From: a virus
Direction: 5' to 3' (one strand)
Virus record (IMG/VR): IMGVR_UViG_3300030117_002275
Span: 1 to 34,176 of that record
Length of the DNA: 34,176 nt
A program made the position numbers and the translations under genes. Below the pieces are notes generated by a model. It did no database searches, was not told the DNA's origin, and worked only from the letters and a program-made list of their open reading frames with translations. Of the stretch, positions 1 to 7,283 are shown one piece after another (the first letter of the stretch is position 1; each line of letters begins with the position of its first letter).

Positions 1-345
1 CCAATCCTTTTCCTGTGGTTTCACATTACCTTCTGCGTCATACTTTCTACCGTCTGCGTGATTTGCGTATCTACGTGCTCGTGTAAACCCCATCTCAAGG
101 AACTTGCGACACATATCCATACCCACAAAGTCACCCTCTGAACGATACTCACAGTATAAGTCGTATATACGCTGAGAGGACACCCGCGCTTCGGGTATCG
201 TCTTAAATCTCCAGTGTCTACATATGTCATCCGTGTAGGGTCTTATCAGTAATACACCCTGTTCCCCTCTCCCGATACGATAACGAGAATCATTCGGAAC
301 AAACAGAGTGTTCTTATAGTCTATAGTATAGTCAAACTCTTTCAT
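1..345 (-). CDS. DUF4385-family protein, C-terminus cut by window edge
   Basis: The frame starts at ATG 345 and stays open for 115 codons to base 1, so the C-terminus lies outside the window. It begins MKEFDYTIDYKNTLF and contains YRIGRGEQGVLLIRPY, HWRFKT and GDFVGMDMCRKFLEMG followed by TRARRYANH. I recognise this block as the DUF4385 family, common in marine T4-like phages and of unknown function. Its start overlaps the stop of the upstream 39-aa membrane gene (ATGA), and it has no good Shine-Dalgarno of its own, so translation is probably coupled. Family assignment is from memory of the conserved block. Confidence 0.85.
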   Translation of the reverse strand, partial: MKEFDYTIDYKNTLFVPNDSRYRIGRGEQGVLLIRPYTDDICRHWRFKTIPEARVSSQRIYDLYCEYRSEGDFVGMDMCRKFLEMGFTRARRYANHADGRKYDAEGNVKPQEKDW

Positions 346-461
346 CGAAACAGTAAGTAGATAACTCCTCCCAGTATAATAAAGTCAGCACAGATACTCC
401 ATGCAATGTATGCACGGAATAACCATTTAGTAATCGTCTTTGAATACTTGGGAAATATCAT
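342..461 (-). CDS. Small single-pass membrane protein, 39 aa
   Basis: The ORF begins MIFPKYSKTITKWLF and ends with a hydrophobic stretch at about residues 18-38 (SICADFIILGGVIYLLF) that reads as one membrane span. The basic N-terminus suggests an N-in orientation. AGGTG lies 7 bases before the ATG. The stop overlaps the DUF4385 start by ATGA, so the two form an operon. A 7/8 match to the T4 late box sits just upstream. Function is not recognised; a holin or membrane accessory role is possible but unproven. Confidence 0.65.
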   Translation of the reverse strand: MIFPKYSKTITKWLFRAYIAWSICADFIILGGVIYLLFR

Positions 462-476
462 GAAGACACCTTATTG

Positions 477-484
477 CATTTATA
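477..484 (-). promoter_or_regulatory. Possible late promoter (TATAAATG)
   Basis: Read on the minus strand the box is TATAAATG, 7/8 to the T4 late consensus TATAAATA. The predicted start site is about base 471, giving a 10-nt leader that begins AGGTG before the ATG of the 39-aa gene. One mismatch lowers certainty. Confidence 0.4.
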
Positions 485-539
485 GATTAGATATTCTTTA
501 CCAGTTTTGACGGGGGGTATAGTCAAAATATATATACAA

Positions 540-622
540 AGAGAGAGGGTCAACACGTAACCCCCACACGTTATCTAACGAACTTTCACTGTGGGCCATC
601 CATCCTTAATGACCCTCTCTCT
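540..622. other. Structured intergenic element with 13-bp closing stem
   Basis: AGAGAGAGGGTCA at 540-552 is perfectly complementary to TGACCCTCTCTCT at 610-622. Inside are a second helix (CCCACA with TGTGGG) and an inner palindrome CGTTAGATAACG. No ORF explains it. It lies between the stop of the 53-aa gene and the promoter region of the 39-aa gene. It could be a 3' processing structure or terminator of the upstream operon, or a small RNA; the bases after it on the minus strand are AT-rich but not a clean U-tract. Confidence 0.55.
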
Positions 623-636
623 ATCTCTTCAGAGCG

Positions 637-798
637 TTATCCAAACAACTCCTCGTACTCCTTTGCGACACCATTGCCAATAATTCGTATAACCTCTCTC
701 TTGATCGATTTGAGTTCACCGAATGTACATGCATCACCAATGGCACGTGCTTCGTCCATACCCTTATTCAATTCATTCACTATAACGTCTAAGTTCAT
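637..798 (-). CDS. Small conserved-looking phage protein, 53 aa
   Basis: The ORF begins MNLDVIVNELNKGMDEARAI and ends KEYEELFG. A strong Shine-Dalgarno (AAGGAGAT) lies about 8 bases before the ATG, and a near-consensus early promoter is centred about 50 bases upstream. The predicted product is acidic and helical with one cysteine and no membrane span. No family is recognised. Good start signals and its own promoter support a real early gene. Confidence 0.7.
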   Translation of the reverse strand: MNLDVIVNELNKGMDEARAIGDACTFGELKSIKREVIRIIGNGVAKEYEELFG

Positions 799-830
799 CT
801 AAGTTATCTCCTTAACCACTCTACATACTC

Positions 831-859
831 AATATACCAGACTGTCAAGGGATTGTCAA
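831..859 (-). promoter_or_regulatory. Early sigma70-type promoter TTGACA-N17-TATATT
   Basis: On the minus strand the -35 TTGACA (854-859) and -10 TATATT (831-836) are separated by exactly 17 bases. It sits upstream of the 53-aa gene and downstream of the terminator at 888-906, so it begins a new transcription unit. Confidence 0.8.
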
Positions 860-879
860 GTACTTTCTGCACAAAAAAA

Positions 880-906
880 CAAAAAAACCCCAGAAAATAT
901 CTGAGG
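880..906 (-). terminator. Rho-independent terminator after methyltransferase
   Basis: Minus-strand reading gives CCTCAGA, a 5-base loop and TCTGGGG (7 pairs, one G-T), followed by seven Ts. It ends the polymerase/DUF1289/methyltransferase unit. Confidence 0.8.
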
Positions 907-972
907 TGCTCTGTGTTGAGTCGATAGTCTGCAAAGTAAGTCCCACACAACTCTATGTTTTTTTATACCTTT

Positions 973-1488
973 TTATTGTTTCTCCGCATTTGACACATAT
1001 TTCACAAGAGCGCAACATTCTCCTCCTTCTGATATATCAAAGTCATAATCTCTCTTCATACCCTCTCTTAACATTCTCTTTACTACCTCTTCACCCTTAT
1101 CATGGGGTCTATAATCATGACATACAAACCAAAATGTATCAAGTGTCCTCTCAAATATGTTCTCTACATCCTCCTGTTTCAACCAACCATCCACAAATAC
1201 GAAATCAAATCCATCTATACCCCTTCTCCAGAAATCTATACTGGTAGTCTCTGGGTATCGAATTATTCGCTCATATCCCTCATGGTATACAAATCTATCT
1301 TTGTTTTGGTCTACAGTATGTACTTCACACGTACTACCATAAGCAAGTGCGTATGCAGACTTACCTACAAGGGTTCCTATCTCTAATATCTTTTTTGGAT
1401 TCTTTTGTGTGCATAGGTCACGAAGAAAGTAGCAGTCCTCATTACTGGTGCTATTGAGTGTGTCTGGCCACTCATCAATGATGTTCAT
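973..1488 (-). CDS. Class I SAM-dependent methyltransferase-like protein
   Basis: This 171-aa protein has a Rossmann-type motif I (ILEIGTLVGKSAYALAYG, about residues 35-52), an acidic strand end (VHTVDQNKD), and FDFVFVDGWLKQEDV in the position of motif IV. This matches small methyltransferases of the Methyltransf_24 type; the substrate cannot be read from sequence. Its start overlaps the stop of the DUF1289-like gene by ATGA and a terminator follows its stop, so it is the last gene of the polymerase operon. Similar proteins in phages modify sugars, lipids or nucleotides; which applies here is unknown. Confidence 0.7.
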   Translation of the reverse strand: MNIIDEWPDTLNSTSNEDCYFLRDLCTQKNPKKILEIGTLVGKSAYALAYGSTCEVHTVDQNKDRFVYHEGYERIIRYPETTSIDFWRRGIDGFDFVFVDGWLKQEDVENIFERTLDTFWFVCHDYRPHDKGEEVVKRMLREGMKRDYDFDISEGGECCALVKYVSNAEKQ

Positions 1489-1622
1489 AACTTTTCCGCA
1501 TCTGTCACTAATGTCATCTCTATCAGTGTTCTACCGCAAGCAACGCATCTATCGTCCTCTCCTAGTATGCATATGTCTATACAGGGGGTTATACTCTCCT
1601 CTATCTTCTCTTCATCATCCAT
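1485..1622 (-). CDS. DUF1289-like four-cysteine mini-protein, 45 aa
   Basis: The ORF starts at the base after the polymerase TAA and ends in an ATGA overlap with the methyltransferase. It holds PCIDICILGEDDRCVACGRT, matching the DUF1289 signature SPCxxxCxLD...CxGCGRT. The four cysteines (C14, C18, C26, C29) suggest a metal site. DUF1289 proteins are small bacterial, mainly proteobacterial, proteins of uncertain function. Its position next to polymerase suggests co-expression with replication genes. Confidence 0.75.
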   Translation of the reverse strand: MDDEEKIEESITPCIDICILGEDDRCVACGRTLIEMTLVTDAEKL

Positions 1623-4121
1623 TTATGTAAAGAAGTCCTCTAGTGTACCCTGTGTGCCATATGAACTGTCAATCAACCACTGTGCCTTGTCTGTGATGAA
1701 TTTGAGTGGTTCTACGAAACTCTTCTCGAATTGTGTGTCATAGTCAATATACTTGTATATGTCAAGTTCTACTGGTAATGTGGTGATGAATGAGAAGGCA
1801 GACGACTGATATGTGTTAGGTTCTTTCATATGCACGAATCGTATCTTGTCACCCTCTTGTATATACGGATATCGATGCGATAGCGAGTTCTTCTCTACCA
1901 GATGATTATACAGTATCGCACCCTTGACATGTATCGGAGCGCCAGATGCAAAGAGTTTGTGTGTTCCACGAAACTTCTTTACACCGTTACAGGAGCGAGG
2001 ATATGCAATCTCTTCTGGTGATAGGTCCATAAACTCGGCGCGAAAGTCCTGTATGAAAGTGTTGAGTTCTCTCTCTGTTCCTCCCATGATGATATTCATC
2101 GCTTGTTTAATCTTCTCTCGACAGGGTGCGGGAGTAGACGATTTGACTGCTTCGATGCCCATCATCTTGAGTTTGGGTTCCTTATACCGCACTCCTTCAG
2201 AGTCATGCACATTCAGAATATACCGCTTCTTTGCTGTCCAGATACCCTTGTCTGCGATCACCTCGCGTTTCATGTACATTCTCTGGTCATATGCGTTCAT
2301 ATGTGATGCGAGTGCGTCATAGGACTTATCAATGAACGGTTCTAACTTCTCTTTTGCAAGTTTGTCCAGTGCAGAGACAATCTTACGTGAGTCTTTCTCA
2401 TCCCCAAACACTTTACTTACAAGCGTGTCAAACGTGATATAAACTGAGTCTGTGTCTGAAGCGATAACGTAGTCTACGTCCTTTGTGTCCAGTATCTTGT
2501 TGAGATGTATGTTGAGTGCCTTCTCTATCCATCGTATGGACAACTGACCAGCGGTAGTGATAGCGGTTGCAATCATCAGGTCATAGTATCGAAACCAGTT
2601 GTTACCAATCGCACCATAAGCGGAGTTCAGTGATATCTTCTTTGCCATCTGTATGTTGTTATACTTGGATATATCCTTGAGTAGTGCAGGGTTCTTTGTG
2701 TCCTCGTATTCCTGTTCTGCTTGCAACATGAGTTTCTTGTATTTCACACGGTCATTGTATATCTGTTCCATGAGTTCTGGCAGAAACCCCTTGAAATTCT
2801 TACGAAAGTATGCACCATTGGGAGTCATGCAATAAGCAGTGGTATTTTTTACCTTTCCCTCTAAAATCTTGTCTACGAGTTTGTCTCCCTGCATATGGCA
2901 ATCAGTTATAAGTGTCTCAGGCGATATATTATACTGCATGATAAGATGCGGATAAAGAGAGTTGAGGTCAAATGACATGACCCAGTTATGCATACCCACG
3001 AGCGGGTCTTTCACATACGCACCCTCGTACTTGTCAGTTTTCTCGTGTTCCTTCTTGGGTGGAATGACGATGTTCTTCTTACGTAGGTGATTGTAGATAA
3101 GAATGTCCCAGTATCGCACCTGTCCTAGAACGTCAGTTAGATTCACCTTTGCCTCATACGCCATCGTGACGATGAGTTCAATCAGTTTCATCTTGTCTTC
3201 TAACTTGTCAACAAGTTCCACGTCTGTTATGTTGTATTCGATAAAGGATTGATAGTCCTTTGTGTACCACTCGCGGAAAGTGTCGTATGGGTTACCGTCC
3301 TTACGTTCACCTAGTTCTACATACGCGATATAGTCCAGTGTGTACCGCTCCTGATTGGTGTACGTGAACTTACGATACAGGTCGTAATAGTCCAGTGCAG
3401 AGATACCGTCGATGGTGTAAATCTGGTGTGTGCGTCCCATCTGATACACTTGACGGTCAAACACGTTACGCCACGGCGACAGTCGCTTCACCTCATCCTC
3501 ATTGAACACACGTTTGATGCGATTTATCAAATATGGGAGATCGAAAAATTCTGTGTTCCATCCCGTGATAATATCGGGGGTGTTTTCCTCCCAGAACCCA
3601 AGGAACTTCTGTAGAAGGTGGTCCTCATCCTTACACTGAATATATGACACGTCATCGCGACTGTTCTCAAACTCATGCAGTCCAAACACCACGATACGTT
3701 TAGACTGATGGTTTTTGACCGTAATGGACAACAGAGGTTCTAACGCATCCTCTGGTTTTGGAAACCCGTTCTCGCACTCCACCTCAATGTCAATGGTGAC
3801 AATGAGCATCTGGTCCAAGTCCCACTCAACACGGTTTGGATACTCATCAGATATCCAACAATAGGGATACTGTGTGTTACCGAAGACAACATCTTGGTTC
3901 TCTCTGTCCGATATCCAATCTTTCGCCTCTCGAATGGAGTCGAAATGATGTGGTAATACCGCACGTCCATCGAGCGTGGTGTATCCCGTCTTCTCTCCTG
4001 TCGTAACAAGGTCAAATAGTGTGGGTTCATACCGAACACGTTTAGTCAGACGTTTACCGTCCTCGACATAACGCACAAGTAGCGAGTTGCCGTACTGAAG
4101 TACATTTGTGTAAAAAGACAT
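1623..4121 (-). CDS. 43: DNA polymerase, family B (T4 gp43-like)
   Basis: This is the replicative polymerase with 3'-5' proofreading. Visible motifs are Exo I DIEVE (D111, E113), Exo II GWNTEFFDLPYL, Exo III YNITDVELVD, Pol A FDLNSLYPHLI, Pol B KKISLNSAYGAIGN and Pol C ASDTDSVY, in the normal order. The frame is open upstream to 4172, but I choose ATG 4121 (832 aa): MSFYTNVLQYGNSLLVRYVE aligns with the T4 gp43 N-terminus, and a promoter lies inside the longer version. There is no Shine-Dalgarno at this start, and the -10 ends six bases before the ATG, so the message may be leaderless. It heads an operon with the DUF1289-like and methyltransferase genes. Confidence 0.97.
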   Translation of the reverse strand: MSFYTNVLQYGNSLLVRYVEDGKRLTKRVRYEPTLFDLVTTGEKTGYTTLDGRAVLPHHFDSIREAKDWISDRENQDVVFGNTQYPYCWISDEYPNRVEWDLDQMLIVTIDIEVECENGFPKPEDALEPLLSITVKNHQSKRIVVFGLHEFENSRDDVSYIQCKDEDHLLQKFLGFWEENTPDIITGWNTEFFDLPYLINRIKRVFNEDEVKRLSPWRNVFDRQVYQMGRTHQIYTIDGISALDYYDLYRKFTYTNQERYTLDYIAYVELGERKDGNPYDTFREWYTKDYQSFIEYNITDVELVDKLEDKMKLIELIVTMAYEAKVNLTDVLGQVRYWDILIYNHLRKKNIVIPPKKEHEKTDKYEGAYVKDPLVGMHNWVMSFDLNSLYPHLIMQYNISPETLITDCHMQGDKLVDKILEGKVKNTTAYCMTPNGAYFRKNFKGFLPELMEQIYNDRVKYKKLMLQAEQEYEDTKNPALLKDISKYNNIQMAKKISLNSAYGAIGNNWFRYYDLMIATAITTAGQLSIRWIEKALNIHLNKILDTKDVDYVIASDTDSVYITFDTLVSKVFGDEKDSRKIVSALDKLAKEKLEPFIDKSYDALASHMNAYDQRMYMKREVIADKGIWTAKKRYILNVHDSEGVRYKEPKLKMMGIEAVKSSTPAPCREKIKQAMNIIMGGTERELNTFIQDFRAEFMDLSPEEIAYPRSCNGVKKFRGTHKLFASGAPIHVKGAILYNHLVEKNSLSHRYPYIQEGDKIRFVHMKEPNTYQSSAFSFITTLPVELDIYKYIDYDTQFEKSFVEPLKFITDKAQWLIDSSYGTQGTLEDFFT

Positions 4122-4127
4122 AGGTTG

Positions 4128-4156
4128 ACTATATATCATTCCTGTAATAAAGTCAA
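4128..4156 (-). promoter_or_regulatory. Early promoter TTGACT-N17-TATAGT for polymerase
   Basis: The -35 TTGACT (4151-4156) and -10 TATAGT (4128-4133) are 17 bases apart on the minus strand. Six bases separate the -10 from the polymerase ATG at 4121, so the expected start site falls on or next to the start codon. Confidence 0.75.
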
Positions 4157-4188
4157 GGAACTTACTTGACATTGAACGACTAAGGTGG

Positions 4189-4196
4189 TATAAATA
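4189..4196 (+). promoter_or_regulatory. T4-type late promoter TATAAATA
   Basis: This is a perfect TATAAATA. With T4 geometry (box at -13 to -6) the start site is 4202, the A of the next ATG. The 16 bases from box to ATG match the gene-15312 promoter except at one position (TATAAATAATATTATG here, TATAAATAATATCATG there). Confidence 0.85.
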
Positions 4197-4201
4197 ATAT
4201 T

Positions 4202-5446
4202 ATGCATAAATTCCTTGAAATCCTCAACGAAGATAAAGGCGGTAAGAACCTTCATCTGGAACACCTAGAAGATGAAATTTTGAACTATGGTGTAGATGGT
4301 GGTCGCGCAGCGATTAATTTTCTACGATCTCTTCGTGACATGTTAGCGGGCAGTTCACGCTCCTCTGTCAACATGACAGTTAAATGGGATGGTGCCCCAG
4401 CAATATTTGCAGGGATAGACCCAGAGGATGGTAAATTCTTTGTCGCGAAGAAATCCGTGTTCAACGTCGATCCGAAGTTGTACAAGAGCAACGAAGAGAT
4501 TGACGCTGACCTATCAGGGACACTAAATGACAAATTTAAAGTTGCACTACAAGAACTTAGTAAGTTGGGTATCAAGGGAGTACTCCAAGGTGACCTCATG
4601 TTTACCGATGATGTCGAGACTTCAAAAATCGATGGTAAGTCATATTATACTTTTCAACCTAATACTATTGTTTATGCTGTACCTGTGGATAGCGACTTAG
4701 GTAAAACCATAAATCGTGCGAAGATAGGTGTTGTGTGGCACACCACGTATACGGGCGATACCCTACAGGATATGAGGGCATCGTTTGGTGTAGATATTAG
4801 TGGACTCACGGAAACCTCATCAGTGTGGATGGATGATGCAACATACAAAGACACATCTGGTAGCAGCACCTTTACCGATGAAGAAACTAAGTCGGTAACA
4901 AAATACCTCAGCGATACAGGTAAAACATTTCGTCGCATCAATTCAAACAGACTAAAAGCGTTCTTACGTTTACAAGAGAGTATGACAGGTAACCTTGCTG
5001 GTGCGTCACTCAAGACCTATAACAATAGTATGGTTCGCAAAGGTCAGAAGATTACCAACCCCGTCACTCACGCGAGAGGGTATGAGAGATGGGTTCACAT
5101 GCACTTTGACAAACAGATAGAAAAAGTCAAGAGTGACGCTGGTAAAAAGAAATACCAGAACATGCAAAAAGAGTATGTGCGTGAGGTTAGAAAACACACC
5201 AAAAATCTTGAAAATATAATTACATTTCAAAACCTACTTGTTGAGGCGAAGTCACTTATCGTGGCAAAACTCAACTCTGTCAAACAGATGACTGACACAT
5301 TCATTCGCACTGCAAACGGTTATAAGATAACCAACCCAGAGGGATATGTCGCTATAGACCGTGTAGAGGGAAATGCGGTCAAACTCGTTGACCGCATGGA
5401 GTTCTCATTCAACAACTTCACTGCTATCAAAGCGTGGGATCGTTAA
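4202..5446 (+). CDS. Late-expressed putative nucleotidyltransferase/ligase-like protein (DUF6267-type), 414 aa
   Basis: The protein carries motifs that resemble the polynucleotide ligase/capping superfamily in order: [10 protein letters not shown] with K61-x-D-G (nucleotidyl-lysine motif I), GVLQGDLMF at 126-134 (IIIa-like), NPEGYVAID at 378-386 (EG, motif IV-like) and AVKLVDR at 392-398 (motif V-like). A charged, lysine-rich helical segment at about 245-375 separates the halves. I recall homologues in marine T4-like phages as DUF6267 with no assigned activity; the enzymatic reading is inference. The promoter is a late one and there is no Shine-Dalgarno. Its stop overlaps that of uvsX tail-to-tail. 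Confidence 0.7.
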   Translation: MHKFLEILNEDKGGKNLHLEHLEDEILNYGVDGGRAAINFLRSLRDMLAGSSRSSVNMTVKWDGAPAIFAGIDPEDGKFFVAKKSVFNVDPKLYKSNEEIDADLSGTLNDKFKVALQELSKLGIKGVLQGDLMFTDDVETSKIDGKSYYTFQPNTIVYAVPVDSDLGKTINRAKIGVVWHTTYTGDTLQDMRASFGVDISGLTETSSVWMDDATYKDTSGSSTFTDEETKSVTKYLSDTGKTFRRINSNRLKAFLRLQESMTGNLAGASLKTYNNSMVRKGQKITNPVTHARGYERWVHMHFDKQIEKVKSDAGKKKYQNMQKEYVREVRKHTKNLENIITFQNLLVEAKSLIVAKLNSVKQMTDTFIRTANGYKITNPEGYVAIDRVEGNAVKLVDRMEFSFNNFTAIKAWDR

Positions 5447-6459
5447 CCGTACTTAAACTCTTGCCCTGCTGCTGCATCCAACTGTTGCATAATCTCTTCT
5501 GTAAAGAACTTCTCAGGGTCATTGTTTATGGTCTTACCAAATGTCTTAGTTCCATCAGGTAACTCAATACGAGTACTAACCGATTTGAAGATACCATACT
5601 TCAATGCAAGGTCAAGCAGACCGTAATACCTATCCAGACCTTTGCTGTAAGACAGACGCACGTCTACCATCTTGTTCTCTACGGTCAACCGTGACTTGTG
5701 GTTCTTACAGTGAATGATATTACCCACCACTTCAGTGCCGTCCTTATCTTTCTTCTTAGACAGATAGACGATAGAAGACGCTGCATACTTCAGTCCAGAA
5801 CCACCACCCATCTCTTTCGTGGGGAACATAGACCCAACTACATCATAGGTATGATTGGTCACCACCATAGGAACCTTTGCCTTACCTAGTTTCAATGTCA
5901 GAACACGAAACGCTGCCTTGAGAACTTGTGCGCGAGTCATATCGCGTGTCTCTTTACCATCTGCTGTGTCCTCTACTTCTTTGGTCGTAGACAACATACC
6001 CAGAGAGTCAAGACAAAGCATCATCTGTGGACGTTCACCTTCTGGTTTTGATAGATGGTCATCCAGAACACGAATCGCCTGTGTACGAAACTCTTGCACA
6101 GTAGTGACGGGCATAATCACCATACGCTTAGGGTCAATACCACGGTCAACAATCATTTGTTTCGTGATAGCACTTTCACTCTCAAAATACAACACACCAG
6201 CGTTAGGGTTCTTCTCTAGGAAGTTTTTAACCATACCAAGGACAAAGAAGGTTTTCCCTGTCGCTGACTCTCCCGCAATCGCAACCACTTTGTTTTGTGG
6301 CATACCACCGTAGATACTACCTGATAATAGCGCATTGAAGATATAACTCCCAGTGTCAACAAAAGAGTCAACATCTCCCGCCTCTACTCCGTCCTCTACT
6401 AACGCTGCATACTCATTTCCTGCTGCCTTAATCGCATCCTGTAAAAAATTATTACTCAT
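5443..6459 (-). CDS. uvsX: UvsX RecA-like recombinase
   Basis: The 338-aa protein is a strand-exchange ATPase. Walker A is GESATGKTF (63-71) and Walker [12 protein letters not shown] (about 146-156), followed by [12 protein letters not shown] and [14 protein letters not shown] typical of the RecA core, and [16 protein letters not shown]. In T4 UvsX loads on gp32-coated single-stranded DNA with UvsY and starts recombination-dependent replication. Shine-Dalgarno AAAGGAGGT is near perfect. The start overlaps the stop of the 102-aa gene. Convergent overlap with the ligase-like late gene leaves no room for a terminator. Confidence 0.96.
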   Translation of the reverse strand: MSNNFLQDAIKAAGNEYAALVEDGVEAGDVDSFVDTGSYIFNALLSGSIYGGMPQNKVVAIAGESATGKTFFVLGMVKNFLEKNPNAGVLYFESESAITKQMIVDRGIDPKRMVIMPVTTVQEFRTQAIRVLDDHLSKPEGERPQMMLCLDSLGMLSTTKEVEDTADGKETRDMTRAQVLKAAFRVLTLKLGKAKVPMVVTNHTYDVVGSMFPTKEMGGGSGLKYAASSIVYLSKKKDKDGTEVVGNIIHCKNHKSRLTVENKMVDVRLSYSKGLDRYYGLLDLALKYGIFKSVSTRIELPDGTKTFGKTINNDPEKFFTEEIMQQLDAAAGQEFKYG

Positions 6460-6760
6460 CCGTACCTCCTTTAAAAATCAATGTCTCATCCTCCATTCTC
6501 TGGTCAATGATATCAACGAGGATATCACCAATCAGTTGAAAAAACTCCTCGTCAAACTGGTCACGAGGAATGTTGTTGTTGTCTTCTATGTTATAGTCAA
6601 ACGAGAGTTGTGCAAACCCATCTGATGTGGGTTCTGGCACACTGATGCGACCATATGAATAAATCACACCAGCAAATTTATGATTACCTCGTAAGAGAAT
6701 GGACGCTTGTGCGTCACCTTCTCGCGATACGTAATCCCATGTTTCTGGATCAATTTTCAT
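6452..6760 (-). CDS. Conserved phage protein upstream of uvsX, 102 aa
   Basis: The acidic protein begins [20 protein letters not shown] and ends with a helix ([20 protein letters not shown]). No catalytic motif or membrane segment is visible. It overlaps uvsX by 8 bases and the 2OG-oxygenase gene by 11 bases, so it belongs to the uvsX operon. A role near recombination is only suggested by position. Confidence 0.8.
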   Translation of the reverse strand: MKIDPETWDYVSREGDAQASILLRGNHKFAGVIYSYGRISVPEPTSDGFAQLSFDYNIEDNNNIPRDQFDEEFFQLIGDILVDIIDQRMEDETLIFKGGTDE

Positions 6761-7283
6761 CCCATACCCTCTCTAATACATGATATGACGTGTTAGTTAA
6801 CCTTACGGGGTCATACCTATCTGGTGGTCGTTTCCACCATACCCAAGCGACTGACACTCTATTACCTTTGTACTCTTGCACCCTATGTGTAAGAGTCGCA
6901 TCAAAACACACTAGACGATTAACTTTAGGTGCGATAGTCTTGTTGATTCGCCAGTCATCATTACCAACCTCAAGCAAACCACCACTATCTGGTTCTCTCA
7001 TGTAGTATAGAAACGTGTACTCTGGTAACTCGTTTGTGGGCCATTTATCGTTATAAGATAGGATGTCACTATGCCACTTTGGGTTCTTAGGTCTCACGTT
7101 ATACCATGCAGTTGCACCATGTGCTCTATCTTCCAAGAGATGTTTACTAGACATGACTAAATTAATTAGTGGATTATTACCTTTATACTCCCACCCAATC
7201 CAATGCACCTTTGCATACTCAATCTCTAATTGGTTAAGTTTGTCAAGGTCACCATCACTTAACCATGAATCCATAATCATCAT
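6750..7283 (-). CDS. 2OG-Fe(II) oxygenase, 177 aa
   Basis: The fold signature is a distal double-stranded beta-helix with HSD at 71-73 (HxD iron ligands), H133 in TLTHRVQEYKG (second histidine) and R142 in GNRVSVAW (2-oxoglutarate binding). This is the prolyl-4-hydroxylase-like group. I choose the ATG at 7283, which overlaps the helicase stop (ATGA) with GGTGGAAAGT upstream, rather than the GTG three codons earlier. The substrate is unknown. It is one of three such enzymes in the window. Confidence 0.85.
   Translation of the reverse strand: MMIMDSWLSDGDLDKLNQLEIEYAKVHWIGWEYKGNNPLINLVMSSKHLLEDRAHGATAWYNVRPKNPKWHSDILSYNDKWPTNELPEYTFLYYMREPDSGGLLEVGNDDWRINKTIAPKVNRLVCFDATLTHRVQEYKGNRVSVAWVWWKRPPDRYDPVRLTNTSYHVLERVWDEN

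Noticed and set aside
21-230. 69-aa minus-strand frame
   Set aside because: It is a shadow of the DUF4385 gene, which occupies another frame of the same strand.
906-1630. Several plus-strand frames of 60-113 codons opposite the methyltransferase
   Set aside because: Antisense to a gene with clear motifs; low-complexity Ser/Leu-rich sequences and no ribosome sites.
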